64,000 nucleotides of DNA, taken from contig OW204012.1 of assembly GCA_934047225.1 (NCBI GenBank), forward strand, positions 14,136,001-14,200,000, given 5' to 3'. This DNA comes from Ypsolopha sequella (Eukaryota; Arthropoda; Insecta; Lepidoptera; Ypsolophidae). The position numbers and the translations under genes are program-made. Below are positions 21,343 to 35,400 of the stretch, in pieces. The number at the start of each line of letters is the position of its first letter. Within the stretch, counting starts at the first letter, position 1. The notes under the pieces were generated by a model. The model was not told where the DNA came from. It saw only the letters and a program-made list of their open reading frames with translations, and did not search any database.

Positions 21343-22537
21343 TAATTTAATTAATTAATATAATTTCCTAACTTTTGATTCCTCTTAAGAGTTAACATTA
21401 ATTAATTACAGACTGTAAAAGGAAATAGACTATATGAGACAGGTAGGCAAAGATATATATGTTTTTCTTTTTTCATTAACCTGAATTCCTGCTGTCTTGT
21501 ATTTTCTTATCCCTTGGTTAAAGTAGATATAAGTAATTTGATGTATAGTATAAGTTTATGTTAAAAAAAAAAGACATGATCTTGCCAAGTTTCTTGCCCG
21601 TTCTTCTTAGCAAGACTAATCGAATGGGCGGAGGTAGGCATGTATTTATATATGTAACCTATTACTATGTAGTATATAGGATGGGATTTGGTCGGCTGCC
21701 TGGATTCGTGCTGGGGGCTCGGTTGGTGATCATTGAACCTGTTCCTGGTCCCTGGCCGGGTCTCCGGTATGGGTTCGGGCGGTTGATTGGATTTCATCTT
21801 GTATAATAATATTTTACCTATAATTTTAATCGTATATATATTGCTACATAAATTAAAAAAAACATTTAATCTAAGTAGTTCATGTACATTTATTATTTTA
21901 TTACATATATTTTTATAAGATTAAAATTTGACTTGTGAAACGTGTATTATATATACCTACTTTGCAAAATAAACTTTTTGAATTTTGAATTTTGAATTTT
22001 GAATTAATATGGGGAAATGTACAAGGAAATAATAAAGTTTGGGTTTACTTAAATTTTATAATTGAATAAATAATATTATATAATATATGCAATACATATT
22101 GTGAATAGATGCCTAACTCCGCCCATTCGATTAATCTTGCTAAGAAGAAGGGCAAGAAACTTAACAAGATCGTCTTTTTTCATAATATTAGTTACACACA
22201 ACTAAATGTAAAAAGTAAGCCTAGGTATACTTTAATTGAATAAAGAGATAAAAAAATACAAGACAGGAGAAAATTATGTCATGAAAGCAAAAAAAAATAG
22301 TTTTGACACTGATCCGACGTCAGTTCGGGCCATTAGATAAGATGGGCGGAAAGATTCTTACGGTATCACATTTTCCTGAATTTCAAAAATAATAATAGGT
22401 GTTTAAATATGAAATTTCCTAAATTTTCTTACAGATTCATGAGGTCATAATTCCTTTAATTTAATTGCTATTTCAATTATTTGTTTTACATGTATAAGGA
22501 ATAATAAATACAATACAATGTTCAAGGAAATATCTTC

Positions 22538-22711
22538 GCGACTGATCGGCGTTTCGGGGGACCGGAAGTCCGGAAGGCTGGGGCATACCTCGGACAGCGT
22601 CTTAGCTTAGCTATCCAACGAGGGAATGCTTCCAGCCTTTTGGGGACCCTGCCGATCGACGGCGGTGATTTGGAAAAAATATTTTATTTACATAGTTTAA
22701 TTTGTAGGTAA
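22538..22711 (+). pseudogene. C-terminal remnant of another non-LTR retrotransposon
   Basis: A 57-codon frame reads GPEVRKAGAYLGQRLSLAIQ then RGNASSLLGTLPIDGGDLEK, followed by a TAA and an AT-rich 3' UTR that reaches AATAAAGC near 22825. The RGNASSLLGTLP motif is one I associate with the extreme C-terminus of insect non-LTR ORF2 proteins. No upstream reverse transcriptase remains. Confidence 0.5.
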
Positions 22712-22869
22712 CTTTTTCTTGTAGGGTTTTGCATTTTATTATATTATTTTAACATATTTATTGGTAAGTAATTTTAATTTAGATTAAGTTTAGTTTTATA
22801 ATGTCATTGAATTTGTTGTTTATGAATAAAGCTTATATTTTATCTTTATCTTATCTTAAGTATGTAAGA

Positions 22870-23380
22870 AAGTGAAAGCAGGCTATCCAGGGACTTCCGC
22901 AAGTACAGAAGTTGGTAATCATGACTCAAAAATATTTATGTCAAATAAGATATCGCGATTGAAGGGGCTATGACAATCATATTGTATTGGGATCTTTGGT
23001 GCCTACAATCTTCATATTGAATCTGCTACTCGTATCAGAGTATTGGACCATGGCAGCGGTCATAGCAACAACAATAAAACTAGTCGTTACGTTTCGGAAA
23101 ACTTCACCCGTGTGGTACTACACAAAACACACCCTAAAAAATATAGGGGTGAGTTTACCTATAACTGCTTTGTATAGTAGAGACTGCGGAGTCAGCCAAC
23201 GAGTCGCAGTCAAGCACTGACCCTCACAAAGACTGAATGTCGTTTTCTAAGACTGGAGAACATTCTAGAAGCATAAAAAACAGTGGAATTATCTTTTACG
23301 TGCGACAAAGTGAAAGAAATAAACGATTTTCCGTAACTGGAAGTGTGTTTTGCAGTGAAGTGTGGAATTAAAGTGAAGTT
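22870..23380 (+). promoter_or_regulatory. Probable promoter/5' leader region of antizyme exon 1a
   Basis: About 500 nt with no repeat family shared with the rest of the window, directly upstream of exon 1a. No TATA box stands out. An in-frame TAA at 23369-23371, 12 nt before the ATG, shows that the coding region cannot extend upstream in an unspliced leader. Confidence 0.35.
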
Positions 23381-23487
23381 ATGACGTTATTTGCCTTACC
23401 GGCATCAAATTATATGATAGAGGAAGAAAGGTTTAAAAAAATTGATTCCACAACGAGTAGTATGCCTTCTTTAGTTTATTGTAGCAG
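23381..23487 (+). CDS. Oda: Antizyme alternative first exon 1a
   Basis: The ATG at 23381 has an in-frame TAA 12 nt upstream. The exon codes for 35 residues, MTLFALPASNYMIEEERFKK ... SSMPSLVYCS, plus two bases (AG) before a GTAAGT donor. Spliced to exon 2 it gives AGC (Ser), then DEGASLS. The internal Met-Pro-Ser-Leu at 23462 resembles the second start (MPLL...) used in vertebrate antizyme 1, so a shorter product from that AUG is possible. Confidence 0.8.
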
Positions 23488-26400
23488 GTAAGTGATTGTT
23501 GAAGATCGATAAGAGTTTTTGTTGTTGTTCACAGCAGTTTAGAGAAAATCGATAGGTATGTTTGACATCGAGTGCTGCTAACTTCGGAGCTATGTCGATG
23601 ACATTTGATTTTGGCTCGTAACTTAGGAGAAAAGAAAGTCTTTTTGTTGCTAAGGAACTTCATGATACTATAAGTAGAACTATTAATGCTTGAATTATAA
23701 ATTTTATACTTCAAGCAATTGATTATTTGACTATTTAATAAGCAAAGAGAACAATATAAATCTCTAGTAATTTGCTATTTATGCTCTAGCAATTTGGCTG
23801 ATGATTTGAAAACATGAAATTGAATTGTTTATTTAAATTCATGATAAATAACAGGCCGTAATACAAGAGTGCGGTCATCAGATCACAATAAACTGCTATT
23901 TTCCATTATAAACACCCACGATTCGGTCACGACCCTCAACAAACGTCACAAATCGTGGGGAAAAATTTGGCTGTCAAACGTGATTGTGCAGCTAACTTCA
24001 GGCCATTACAAAACCACTATGCTATATATGCTACATATGATGGTTGATTTATTTGGTTTATTCTGCTTATTGAAGAGCGGATCCAGAAATTGATTTTAGG
24101 GGGGGCCATTCCGACAAGGGTTATGACAAAGTAAAAAAAAACGGCCAAGTGCGAGTCGGACTCGCGCACGAAAGGTTCCGTACCATTATCCTATAAAAAC
24201 GGCAAAAAAACATGTCTGTTGTATGGGAGCCCCCTTAAATATTTATTTTATTCTATTTTTTAGTAATTTTCGTTATAGCGGCAACTGAAATACATCATCT
24301 GTGAAAATTTCAACTGTCTAACTATCACGGTCATTGGATACAGCCTGGTAACAGACGGACAGACATACGGACAGCGGAGTCTTAGAAATAGGGTCCCGTT
24401 GGTTATCTTTTGGGTACGGAACCCTAAAAAACAAGTTTTTAGGTGCCTTAAGCCTTAAGGTGCTTTTGAAAAACCTATCTATACCTTATATTATATAGGT
24501 ACATATTATTATGCTGAGTAAAAGTGCCCTCGAATCGAATCGAAAAAGTCAAATATTCAAATGTATGGAATTTCTGGGTTTTGGGGGGACATGGCCCTCA
24601 TAGCCCGCCTGTATATGCCAATGTGCTATTTACATAATCGAATTACCAACGATAGCTGAGAGTGATGAATCTGTTTAATCTGATGACCACAATTATAATT
24701 TATATTTCCTACGTGAAGGTGAAGCAACGTCTGTCAAATTGGCTGTAGGTATCTTTAGGTACCTACATAAACAGGGTGTTTGGGGCATCGATGTAAATAT
24801 TTTCAGGGATGATAAAGAAAGTGATTTTAAACATTTTTGACTGAATTTACTTTAGTTCAAAGTTTAATAGTTTTCGAGATATAGACATTTATTAGTTATG
24901 GCTACTTAAAAATAGATTACTGCAATGAAATGATAATAAAACGCTATTATGACTAAAAATACATTCCTAAATACACTTCAGTTTAACAATAAAATAAGAT
25001 CAATGTGTTAACAAAGAAGTGAAAATAAACATAAGGCAAAATACAGTACGAAGGAAAATAATTACTCTGTTGAGCTTTATGTCTAATTTTACTTCTTATT
25101 GAATACATTTATCTTGTTTTATTGTTTAATTGATCTGTATTATGAAATCATTTAAAATAAAATTTTGATTTATAGCCATAATTCTTGTTTTATTGTTATT
25201 TCATTGCAGTAATCTATTTTAAGTAGACAAAACAAAAAAATGTCTGTATCTTGAAAACTATTAAACTTTGCACAAAAGTAAATTCAGTCAAAATTGTTTA
25301 AAATCACTTCCTTTATCATCTCTGAAAAAAATTACATCGATGCCCCAAACAACCTGTATACCAAAAAGACGGACTTTTTACAAGCTTTTATTTAACTTGC
25401 AATGTTTTTTATACTTCAAACCGATGTATAAAACAGATTTTACAGTAAAAAAAATCGTTGCCTTTGTTGTTTTATATTCTATAGGTACAAGCTTTTTACG
25501 TCTAGACCTTAATTTTAATTCGAAGTCTCCATTAATGTTAATGAAATTACGATGTGCATAAAAAGTCGTAATTAGGTAATCGGTTAAATGAATATTTAGG
25601 TTATCTTATTTTTAGGTGAGTACGCATTAAATTATTTTTGTACAAGGCAGAGCTGAGCTGATTCAGCTCAGCTGAAGCATCTACCAATATTATAAAATCT
25701 AATTGTACCTTGGTTCGACAAATAAACATACTTTGAACTTTAAAGAATAATATAATATATTTAGACAACGCCATCTATGACAATTTTATAGAAGTTAGCC
25801 TGGAAAACGGCTCTTAATATATTTTATCTTTGGCATAACGGTGCATTTCGGAGCGAGTGTAGTCTCCTTGTTTTGAAACTTTTTTAACTTATCGAGAAAA
25901 AGGGTATTGATTGATAGAAGGACAGACGGACAACAAAGTGAACCTATAAGGGTTCCGTTTTTATTATTTTGAGATATGTAACCCTAAAAATGCCGTTATT
26001 TGGTATGTAGGGCAAATAGGATTGCAATGAGCCGTTTTCCAAGCTGCATTCCATAAAAATCTCATAGATGGCGCTGTCTAACGACTTAGGATAAAATTAA
26101 CCTTACATGATTAATACTTGCGATTGTCGGCACTTGGTGAAACTTGGATAATAACACGATGTAAAGATGCACTTGCACTCGTTTCACGGTTTAAAAAACT
26201 AATTTAACTCGACCGGTTTCGGTTTCATACCATCATCAAGGGTTTGGTTAAACTACTTGGAAGTTATTCCGTTGCACGTTACACCAACGATGGTAAAAAA
26301 CCAATTTAACTCGTCGGTGTTGGTGCAACGTTGATGCAACGTGCAACGGAATAACTTCCAAGTAGTTTAACTAAACCCTTGATAATGGTGTAAAAACGAA

Positions 26401-29400
26401 ACCGGTCGAGTTAAATCAGTTTTTTAAACCGTGAAACGAGTGCAAATGCATTTATACATCATGTTAAATACCTTACAAGTTAAAACTGTTTTCCTGTTCG
26501 CTTATCATTTCGCTTCTCTGATTCTGATGGTTTAAGGCGATATGCGAAAAAAATACGGGTGTTTCTTTTCTGTGTATTTCATGAAATACACGGAATATTA
26601 TAATCAGTTTCTGGTATATGCATCTTGACTATATAATCTAGGGATTTGAAATTGAAAAACATGTTTGGATAAATTTTCCTCGATAGAAATAATTGTTGAA
26701 ATGAGGTCTTCAAACACACTTTTTCTCCTCGTTTGACGAATAGGAACCATATACAGAACTCAAACATATTTTATTAGGTGTGTTTCAAAAATATCTAGAG
26801 ATTTGATATTTGAAATTTTGCTAGCTAAATTAGTTTTTTTATAAAAATTATAAAACTAACATTTTTCGCTTTCGCCCTGAATCCACCCCTCTCGCACTGC
26901 GCGATTTTTCGCTTGGAGTGACAGTGACAAAAATAAAATTTGCATAGCCTCTTAAGTACTTACTGCTGGGGCCAAGAACCGTAGTAGTATCTGCTAATTT
27001 CCTTAGAAAATCACTCGAAATCTGCCGTAGCAAATTTTCTAAGCCAGAATCGCCGTCCTGGTCAGTTATGTAAAACAATCAGGGGATCTAAACAGGCCGA
27101 CTTGGGTGATATTAATCATAATGTGATTCATGCAAAACGGCCTTTTTAGAGGACCAGGGGATCTAAAAAGGCCGACTTGGGTGATATTAATCATAATGTG
27201 ATTCATGCAAAACGTCCTTTTTAGAGGACCAGGGGATCTAAAAAGGCCGACTTGGGTGATATTAATCATAACGTGATTCATGCAAAGCGGCCTTTTTAGA
27301 GGACCAGTTTCGCCAAACGTATCCAAGTCTAAATTCGTCGTTGTTATCGGTGTCCTAACAGTTGCATAGCTTAAGCTTAAAAATCGGTGTCCTGATAATA
27401 GGTATTCGATGCCAGATAGTATTGGTATTAGAGTTAAGCAAGCAAAAATTATATCAAAACAAACGGAAGGCGCAGAATTTTATGTGATCAACCAAAGTTG
27501 ACTTTATTTATTTTTAATCTTTTGGAAAGGCCCATTTCTTTTTTTGCCTGTTTATGATACTTAGGCTGAACATTGGCTGAATTATAATTTGCCATTATTC
27601 GTTCAAGAAAAATTCTCCTTATATATAAAAAATTATGCGAATTTTATTTTTGTCACTGTCACTCCTAGCGAAAAATCGTGCAGTGCGAGAGGGGCGGATT
27701 CAGGGCAAAAGGGAAAAAAGTTGGTTTTATATTTTTATTAAAAAACTAAAATAGCTAGCAAAATTTCAAATATCAAATCTCTAGATATTGTTGAAACACA
27801 CCTAATAAAATATGTTTGAGTTCTGTATATAGTTCCTATTCATCAAACGAGGAGAAAAAGTGTGTTTAAAGACCTCATTTCAACAATTCTTTCTATCGAG
27901 GAAAATTTATCCAAACATGTTTTCCGATATCGAAACCCTACATTATATAGTCAAAATGCATAATATACCAGAAATGTATTAAAATTTTCCTTTTATTTCA
28001 TGAGATACACAGAAAAGAAACACCCGTATTTTTTTCGCATATCGCCTCAATGGTTATCTTATTCTGAGGTTATAGCACCATCTAGCTAGGATGTGCTGGT
28101 AACTCTCGGAAACTCTCCCATTTATACCACTATTGTTTATACCCAAGTGATGATGGGAGCAGGCAGCAGCATTGAAAAATCATAATTCAAAGTCGAATAC
28201 TAATTTAGAATCTTGTAAATTCGTCCATTAGAATAGACCCCCATAGTCAAAACAAATGCAATAACAAAACGGAACGCTTTTTTAATAGGAAAAACTAAAC
28301 GCAAAATATTAAAACGTCACGTTAGCTTCCGGTGGCCATTACAGAAAAAAACATAACACGACTAGTTTCAATAGTAAACACCGAGGTAATTGTTATAAGC
28401 AATTTGGTGGCTATTTAATTTGCCAACCTATGCGTATTTGAGCACACTTCACTTCGGCAAGTCATCTTTTTTTTTGATCGTCCGTCACACTTGTTGTGAA
28501 ATTTTCATTGTGATTACGTGTTTTCTGCGTTCCCTGCTGCCTTTACGGTACTCAGCCGTAATCTTTTCGACCAAGTTCCTGTAAGGCGCAATTACGTTTG
28601 ACCAAGATGACGAAGTTAATACAACAGTTATCGTTTAGTAGTAATAATTATCAATATGAGCCCGCTGCTGTTGACGCCAACCCCGTGGAAGAAAAATCTA
28701 GCAAGACTTTGTAAGTACCTACATTCCTACATTTAGCCTACAAACCTTCACTATTATATTCAGCACCACGGATTATAACCTTGAATTTGGTTGTATGGAA
28801 ACGGCATTGGATAGGCGGAAAGAGCAAAATGCTGCGTCAATTCTCTAATTAGCTTATGTGCAATAACGTGGATATTTATTTCAAACTTAGAAATATTATA
28901 TTTTTGGTTTTGTAGATGCTTCTTATTAAATAACGTCCATCTTGATGAAAAATATTAGATTACCCTCAAAATTGCAATAATTTCTCCAATACTTTCATGA
29001 GTCATTGTTCAGCCACCATTTGCCTTATACAACAGTGTTGGGCCATATAAAAGTACGTTTTAATTGCAGTGTACAATGACACTGGTCAGGAAATGGGTCT
29101 CAAAAGAAAAAACAGGGAAACGGTCAGTGTTAAAAAAGGGGGCAGAAACAAAGAACTACGTAGCAACATAAAAACTCAGCCTGCTGGCCTCACAACATTT
29201 TTCCCTCAGTGCCTCCTAATTGAGGGCCCATCTATCATTCCAACTGCACTTTTTGCATGCATTACAAGCTGCCCAGACCAGGTGGCATGCGTACCTGAAA
29301 GCAGGCGGAACAATAATAGAGAAAAAATTTCAGCATATTATACTCCTATACACCACGTATGACGACTGTTGATGTAACTATAGTGACAATATTATAGCAT

Positions 29401-32400
29401 AGACCACATTGATTCTGATGTTTATTTAGGTTAAAAATTATATTTATCGTACTAGCGCATTTTATTTGCAAAATTTCCCAACTGGCTTCAGGATGGGGGC
29501 CCCAAATGTCAAGTGCCTAGGGACGCTGTGTCTCTAAGTCCGGGCCTGGCCTTAACACTCATTACACTGGGACATAATAACCTAACCGTTGATAAATAGG
29601 TTTATAGTGTGTTGTAGATTTTATCTACACTCATCGTAAAATCCTGATTATGAACTCAAAAATAGTCCATAATGAAAAGTTTCTTTACGAACTAAAAATA
29701 ATACTGAACTTTGATTTAGTTCATTTACGCTTATTTTTTATTCTTTATATATTTTTATAAAATTAAATTTGACTTGTAAAAAGTGTACTATGTACCTACT
29801 TTACAAAATAAACTACAGGTCGCGGCGGTAAATAATGCACATCATATCTTAGTGTCGTCTCTGTCGCACTAAGCACTAACAGTCCAGCGACAGAGACAAC
29901 GCCCTCCAAAGCCGAAGATACCCGATGTGCATTATTTTCTGCCGGGTGCTGTATTTGAATTTGTAAGATTGATTTCACGGTCAATACTTCGAAACACCTC
30001 TGACACCCTTTCATGGATTCATGTCTTGATGATGTATGTTTTTATTATTTAGAAAATTAAACTCTGTTAATTTAGAATATTTTTTAAACTTGGTAAGCTA
30101 CATAAAACCGTCTGTATTTAAGTACATATACAAGGTGTAACAGAAAGGTGCAACCATATTTGAAGAGCTTATTCAGTCAATGGTATAGAACAACTTTTAC
30201 TATGGAACAAAAAAAAAATTTTTTTTCATAGAAAAATGCAATGCCGCGCGGCTGAAATGTATGGAAGGGCAGATATTTTTTTCGAGAATTCAGGGTTGGC
30301 TCCATAGTAAAACTTGTTCTATACCATTGACTGAATAAGCTCTTCAAATATGGTTACACATTTCTGTTACACCTTGTATACAAGGTGACTTTTTGATCAT
30401 CGTCCAAATTCATACTGGAGGCTTGATAAGTGATCAGTATCTTGGATCAATAACAATTTTTGTGTAATTCTTAAAATGAAATTTCGGCTTCCCATAGAAA
30501 TTCACTTCCAGTCCCGAGTGAATCACTATGGGGAGTCGATATTTCATTTTACGAATTTCACAAAAATTGTTATTGATCCATGATACTGATCACTTACCAA
30601 GCCACCAGTATGAATTTGGACGATGATCAAAAAGTCGCCTTGTATATTTTTTTAGCTCTTAGGTAGTTTATTTATTTATTTATTAACATAGAGATCTTTA
30701 AAAAAATATTACTAAAAACTTTAACTACACTATAATAAAATCCAAGTTACACTCTCTATAATATTAAAAGAAACATTTTTAAAAAAAATCTACTAGTTCG
30801 ATCTGTCATGCAAGCAGCAAGTTGCAGGTCCAAATCCTGGCCTAAAGAATTTTTCAAAATATTTATGCTTTTAAATTGTTTATTTATTTATTATTTATAC
30901 AGCATTACAGATAGATATCCATTGCACTGTATCATTAAGTTTTGACAACTACAAATAAAAACATTCACAAACATATAGTTTACACATAACATTAAAATTC
31001 GTCATATGGCAATACAAAATAATTAATCTAACAGTTTAAATGTAGGGACATAGTCAGAGAAGCCTCTTTCTCACAGAACCTTAAGCACTCTCGCATTACA
31101 TCCATCAATCTGTCAAAAAATAAGTCACACTCTTGTGATGATTGTGATTGATTTCAAGTTTGTAATACTCTATTAATAATTAAATTCTACTATTATTTTT
31201 TTTATTATATAAAAAGGTAAACTCTTTAAACCTTGAGAAGTTATTTTATCAGCTGTTTCCTTTGTTATAGAAAGGGTCTGCTTCAGTAATTCTTTTTACA
31301 TTTAGTTTCAAGCTTTAGCTTCAACTACATACGACTAATACTTGTCATTGTGGGCAAGGGCGTAGCCAGGATTTCATTCAGGGGGGGGGGGGGGGGGGGC
31401 TAGCAAGGGAAAGCTGTAATGATAATGCGAATCAAATTTTGAATGTTTAAGGGGCTATACCGTGGAAATTGACACATTTTGAAGTTATTTATCTGCTCTT
31501 TTAATGAAGTTCCAAGTAAAATAAATTAGTATGACAATTTTGGGACCTTTTACTAGATTTTGGTCTATCAGAAAATCGATAGGAGAAATTTCATTCCAAA
31601 GAAATAATTATTGAAATCAGGTCTAAATTTACACTTTTTTTGATATTCTGACAAACTAGGATAACATACAGACTTGAAAAATATTTATTTAGATGGGTCT
31701 TAACTACACCTAAATTACTGGTTATGGAATTTTTTGTAGCAATTTTAGTTAATTTTGCATTAATTTAAAATCGACTTTTTGACAATTTTCCCCAATTCCG
31801 TCCCTTTCGCACTGCGGGTCTTTCTGCCTGGAGTAACGGGGACCTTTGCTAGCACGGTATATCACCTTAAGTGCAACCGAAGAGTACCTAAATGAGATTA
31901 TTTTATATTAGGAACCACATATAAATGTTTTATCTACACCCATATTCCAATAGGGTAATTGCAACATCAAAAGCAGTTTTTCCAAAGTTATAATATTACA
32001 TTAAAACACCACGATTGGCCCAATTTATTATAACACCGCTAGAGAGCCAATCAACAACAGAGAAGAGAAATTAATACCAACCTTATTCGCCCCCTTCATC
32101 CTGATTGGTCTTCAAGGCATGCCCGAGGTTCATGTTCTTCCCATTTTTCATGAAATTGTTAGTTGAAAATATTGTAAATAAATGTATTTTTGATGGTCGT
32201 AGATAAAGTATTGTGTGCAACTGAACATAATTTGACATTGGGACACTCGTGCAATAATATTACGAAACTCACGTGTTCCAATGTCTCAAGTTATGTTAGA
32301 GTTGCACAAAATACTATTATTTACGCCTCAGAGCCCCGTAGCCCGTGAAAAATATAAGTGAAAGTACTTTCAATTTGAAGCTTTTGTTGTACAAAGATTT

Positions 32401-35400
32401 TAGTTGTATATTTTGGGTCGGTGGCTATTCGCTCCCCAGAAATTCGTCCCGATAAGTATTTATTTTGGGTGTAAATTTGTTCAGCTTCAAAAAATATATA
32501 CTGAAGTGAAAATTCGTCCTCTTTTTGGGTGTCGATTCGTTCCCTTCGTCTTAACAATGGATCTTATACCTAAATTTCTATTTATTTTATATAAGAATAC
32601 TATCACTCTTAAAAGTGAAGAGGAATATTAATTTTTTTAAGTTTAATGATTATGTAGGAAGGGACTACTAACATGATTATTTTTTATTTTTCATTAATAT
32701 TTTTTATTTAAACAATGAGTACCAACTTTTTTTATATGATAATAATTTTGAGATTATTTAAAAAACTATATTTAGCAGTTGTTATATATTTAGTATGTCT
32801 ACATATTTTGTTAATTTGTATTTATTTATTTTTTTAATAAACAGTCTTATGATTGCAAATTTACTTTTATTTTGTTCTGATTTCACTTTTTACTCCCACT
32901 GTACTATCGAGAAGCAATAATATTGTTAAATTCCTAACGGTTATGTATCTTATGGGTTGCGGGACGAATTTACCCTGGTCGAGGCAAGCGGGTCGAATTT
33001 TCCCAAAAATAGAAAACGGGACGAATTCGGCGGAGCGAATATCCACCTACCCTATATTTTAAAGGTAAACACAAGGTTCATACAGGGGGGTTAGGGAAAT
33101 ATGTTATAGGACTTGTACATTTGTTTTATGATAGTACAAAACTTTCCCACAGCCGCCCCGCCTGTTAAGAAGTTAAAAAAGGGGGAGGGGCACTGAGACT
33201 TGCTTTGCCTATGAGCCTCTAAATGGCACAATCCGTCCCTGTATACCATCTGGAATCTAAACAATCAAATCATCATTGTATTTAATTGTATTATTGTTCC
33301 CTGATGATGCAGTAAGGCAAAACTGGTTGTAACTGGTTATTGGTAACTAGCCTTTCGCCTGCGGCAGCGCCTGCGTTTATTTACTCTCTACCCCGTTTTC
33401 GGCTTGGGCGTTATTTAAGTGGTTCTGGAGTGAAAACGGAACAGACAGACAAAACTGTAAAAGTTGTAGTTTTGATTTCAGTACAATAGTAATAACCCAT
33501 TTCATACAAATTCGTAAAAATTTAAATGTACAGACAGACATGACTTTTTCACTACCTAATTTATTATTACTATATACAAGGTGACTTTTTGATCATCGTC
33601 CAAATTCATACTGGAGGTTTGGCAAGTAATCAGCACCGTGAATCGATAACAATTTTTGTGAAATACGTGTAATGAAATTTCGACTTCCCATAGTAATTCA
33701 CTCCCAATCCTGAGTGAATCACTACGGGGAGTCGAAATTTCATTTTATATTTTGTACAAAAATATTTATTGGTTCATGATGCTGATCACTTACCAAGGCT
33801 CAAGTATGAATTTGGACGATGTTCAAAAATTCACCTTGTATATATATACTATGTCATCTGTACATTGATCATATTTTCATAGACAGAAGTTTCAACATCA
33901 ATTGATTGTGCTAGGGTTTGCATTCGAATATTCGAAAATTATTGGTATTCGATTATGCGACTTTTTTTGGGTATTATTCGAATAATGAAAAACACAAAGC
34001 TGTTATAGTAATCATGTCTGAAGCGCCAAAACAAAATCTTCATTATTTGAATAATTCGAATATTGAAGATTTTTTTTCTTCTTTGGCACTTCAAGACATG
34101 ATTACTATAAGGTCTGCGGAGCAATCCTAGTTCATACAAACAAAATACCAAAACCATTTGTAAATCATAGATATTCTTAGGATAGCGTGTGTTTATTCCG
34201 ATTGGATTACAGAATATCTAGGTTCCCAAATATATATTTTGAAAGAACACTGATTTAAAGATGACATATAAGTAATTAAAAATTTTCATAGAAAGCTTAT
34301 TTTTCTCATGTTTCAGTTTTAAATCAGTGTTCTTATTTAATATACAGGTGACTGGAAATTGCTCTTATTCCTCTCGTGGGAAGAAACTACGATTAATTTG
34401 GAGTGATTTGACCCCTATCACTTGGAGGTCGCAAATCCGTAATTTTCAAGATAATCGACATTCTTTGCTTTATTTATAAAATTGCGAAATTTGGCAAATA
34501 AAAAACGCCAAAAAAAAACTTGGTGTTTTTTGGCCTGAAATTTGGCATGAACTGATAGCTTACTAATTGATCAATCTCCTTAAGGCTAAAAATCACTCAA
34601 ATAATTGCAAAATCTTATGCTGCAGGTCTAAAATCACGATAACAAAGAATTAAAATTGAACTTAAAAATAAAAAAAATCTCGAAAATGGCGGATTTGCGA
34701 CCCCCAAGTGATAGGGGTCAAATCACTCCAAATTAATCATAGTTTACTTCCACGAGAGGAATAAGAGCAATTTCCAGTCACCCTGTATATTTGGGAACCT
34801 AGATATTCTGTAATGCAATCACACTACCTTGAGAATATCTATGATTTACGAATGGTTTTGGTATTTCGTTTGTATGAACTAGGATTGCTCCGCAAGCCTC
34901 TTAACTTTTTTTATTATTAAAAAGGTCAAATACCAAAAAAAAATCCATTATTCGAATTATTCGAATATTGCATGCCCTATGGCTCTTCACAAATTGGTGG
35001 CCTTCTATCTAAATGGTTACATACATTAGTAAGTAGTTGACTAGTTGATGGTTGTTTTATTTCTTAGCACCAATCAAAACTCGATTGATGATTTTAAAAT
35101 TACAATTATTATTTGATGGGACTTTTTATCTTACACGTGGCATATAGCTTAGAACCACATTTCTACTGATCATAATGACGAATTTTTCTCACTTTTGAAA
35201 GTACAAAATAAACTTTCTCTTTGAAATTGCACTGTAATTATTTATAGGTAAATTTTTTTTTTTTTAATGCAATATTGCAATGTAAAGTGAAATTTTATCA
35301 ACCCCCAAAATTCATACTGGAGACTCGGTTAGTTATCAGGAACAAGGTTCAAAGATTCCTTTTTTTCGAAATCATAAATAAAACGTTTTGTTTCCATACG

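Larger units (their letters stand above)
15765..22002 (+). mobile_element. Full-length LINE-1 (non-LTR retrotransposon), about 6.2 kb
   Basis: The element has a 5' UTR of about 875 nt, ORF1 (16640-18454), ORF2 (18457-21342) and a 3' UTR ending in TTTTGAATTTTGAATTTTG. It is flanked by ATTAATAT at 15757-15764 and 22003-22010, a candidate 8-bp target duplication, though chance is possible in such AT-rich DNA. Two intact ORFs suggest a young copy. The order of coiled-coil ORF1 with an esterase-like end, AP endonuclease and reverse transcriptase, plus a short-repeat tail instead of poly(A), fits the CR1/jockey group. The exact clade needs a tree. Confidence 0.85.

Noticed and set aside
22987..23220. 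77-codon open frame upstream of antizyme exon 1a
   Set aside because: Starts only at TTG and has no recognisable domain. The region is better read as promoter or leader of the antizyme gene.
27066..27326. 86-codon minus-strand open frame
   Set aside because: It is the 75-bp tandem repeat read through; the peptide simply repeats three times.
29069..29362. 97-codon open frame after antizyme exon 1b
   Set aside because: No signal peptide, domain or splice context. Composition is not clearly coding, and it lies in an intron next to old repeat sequence. Possibly a decayed element.
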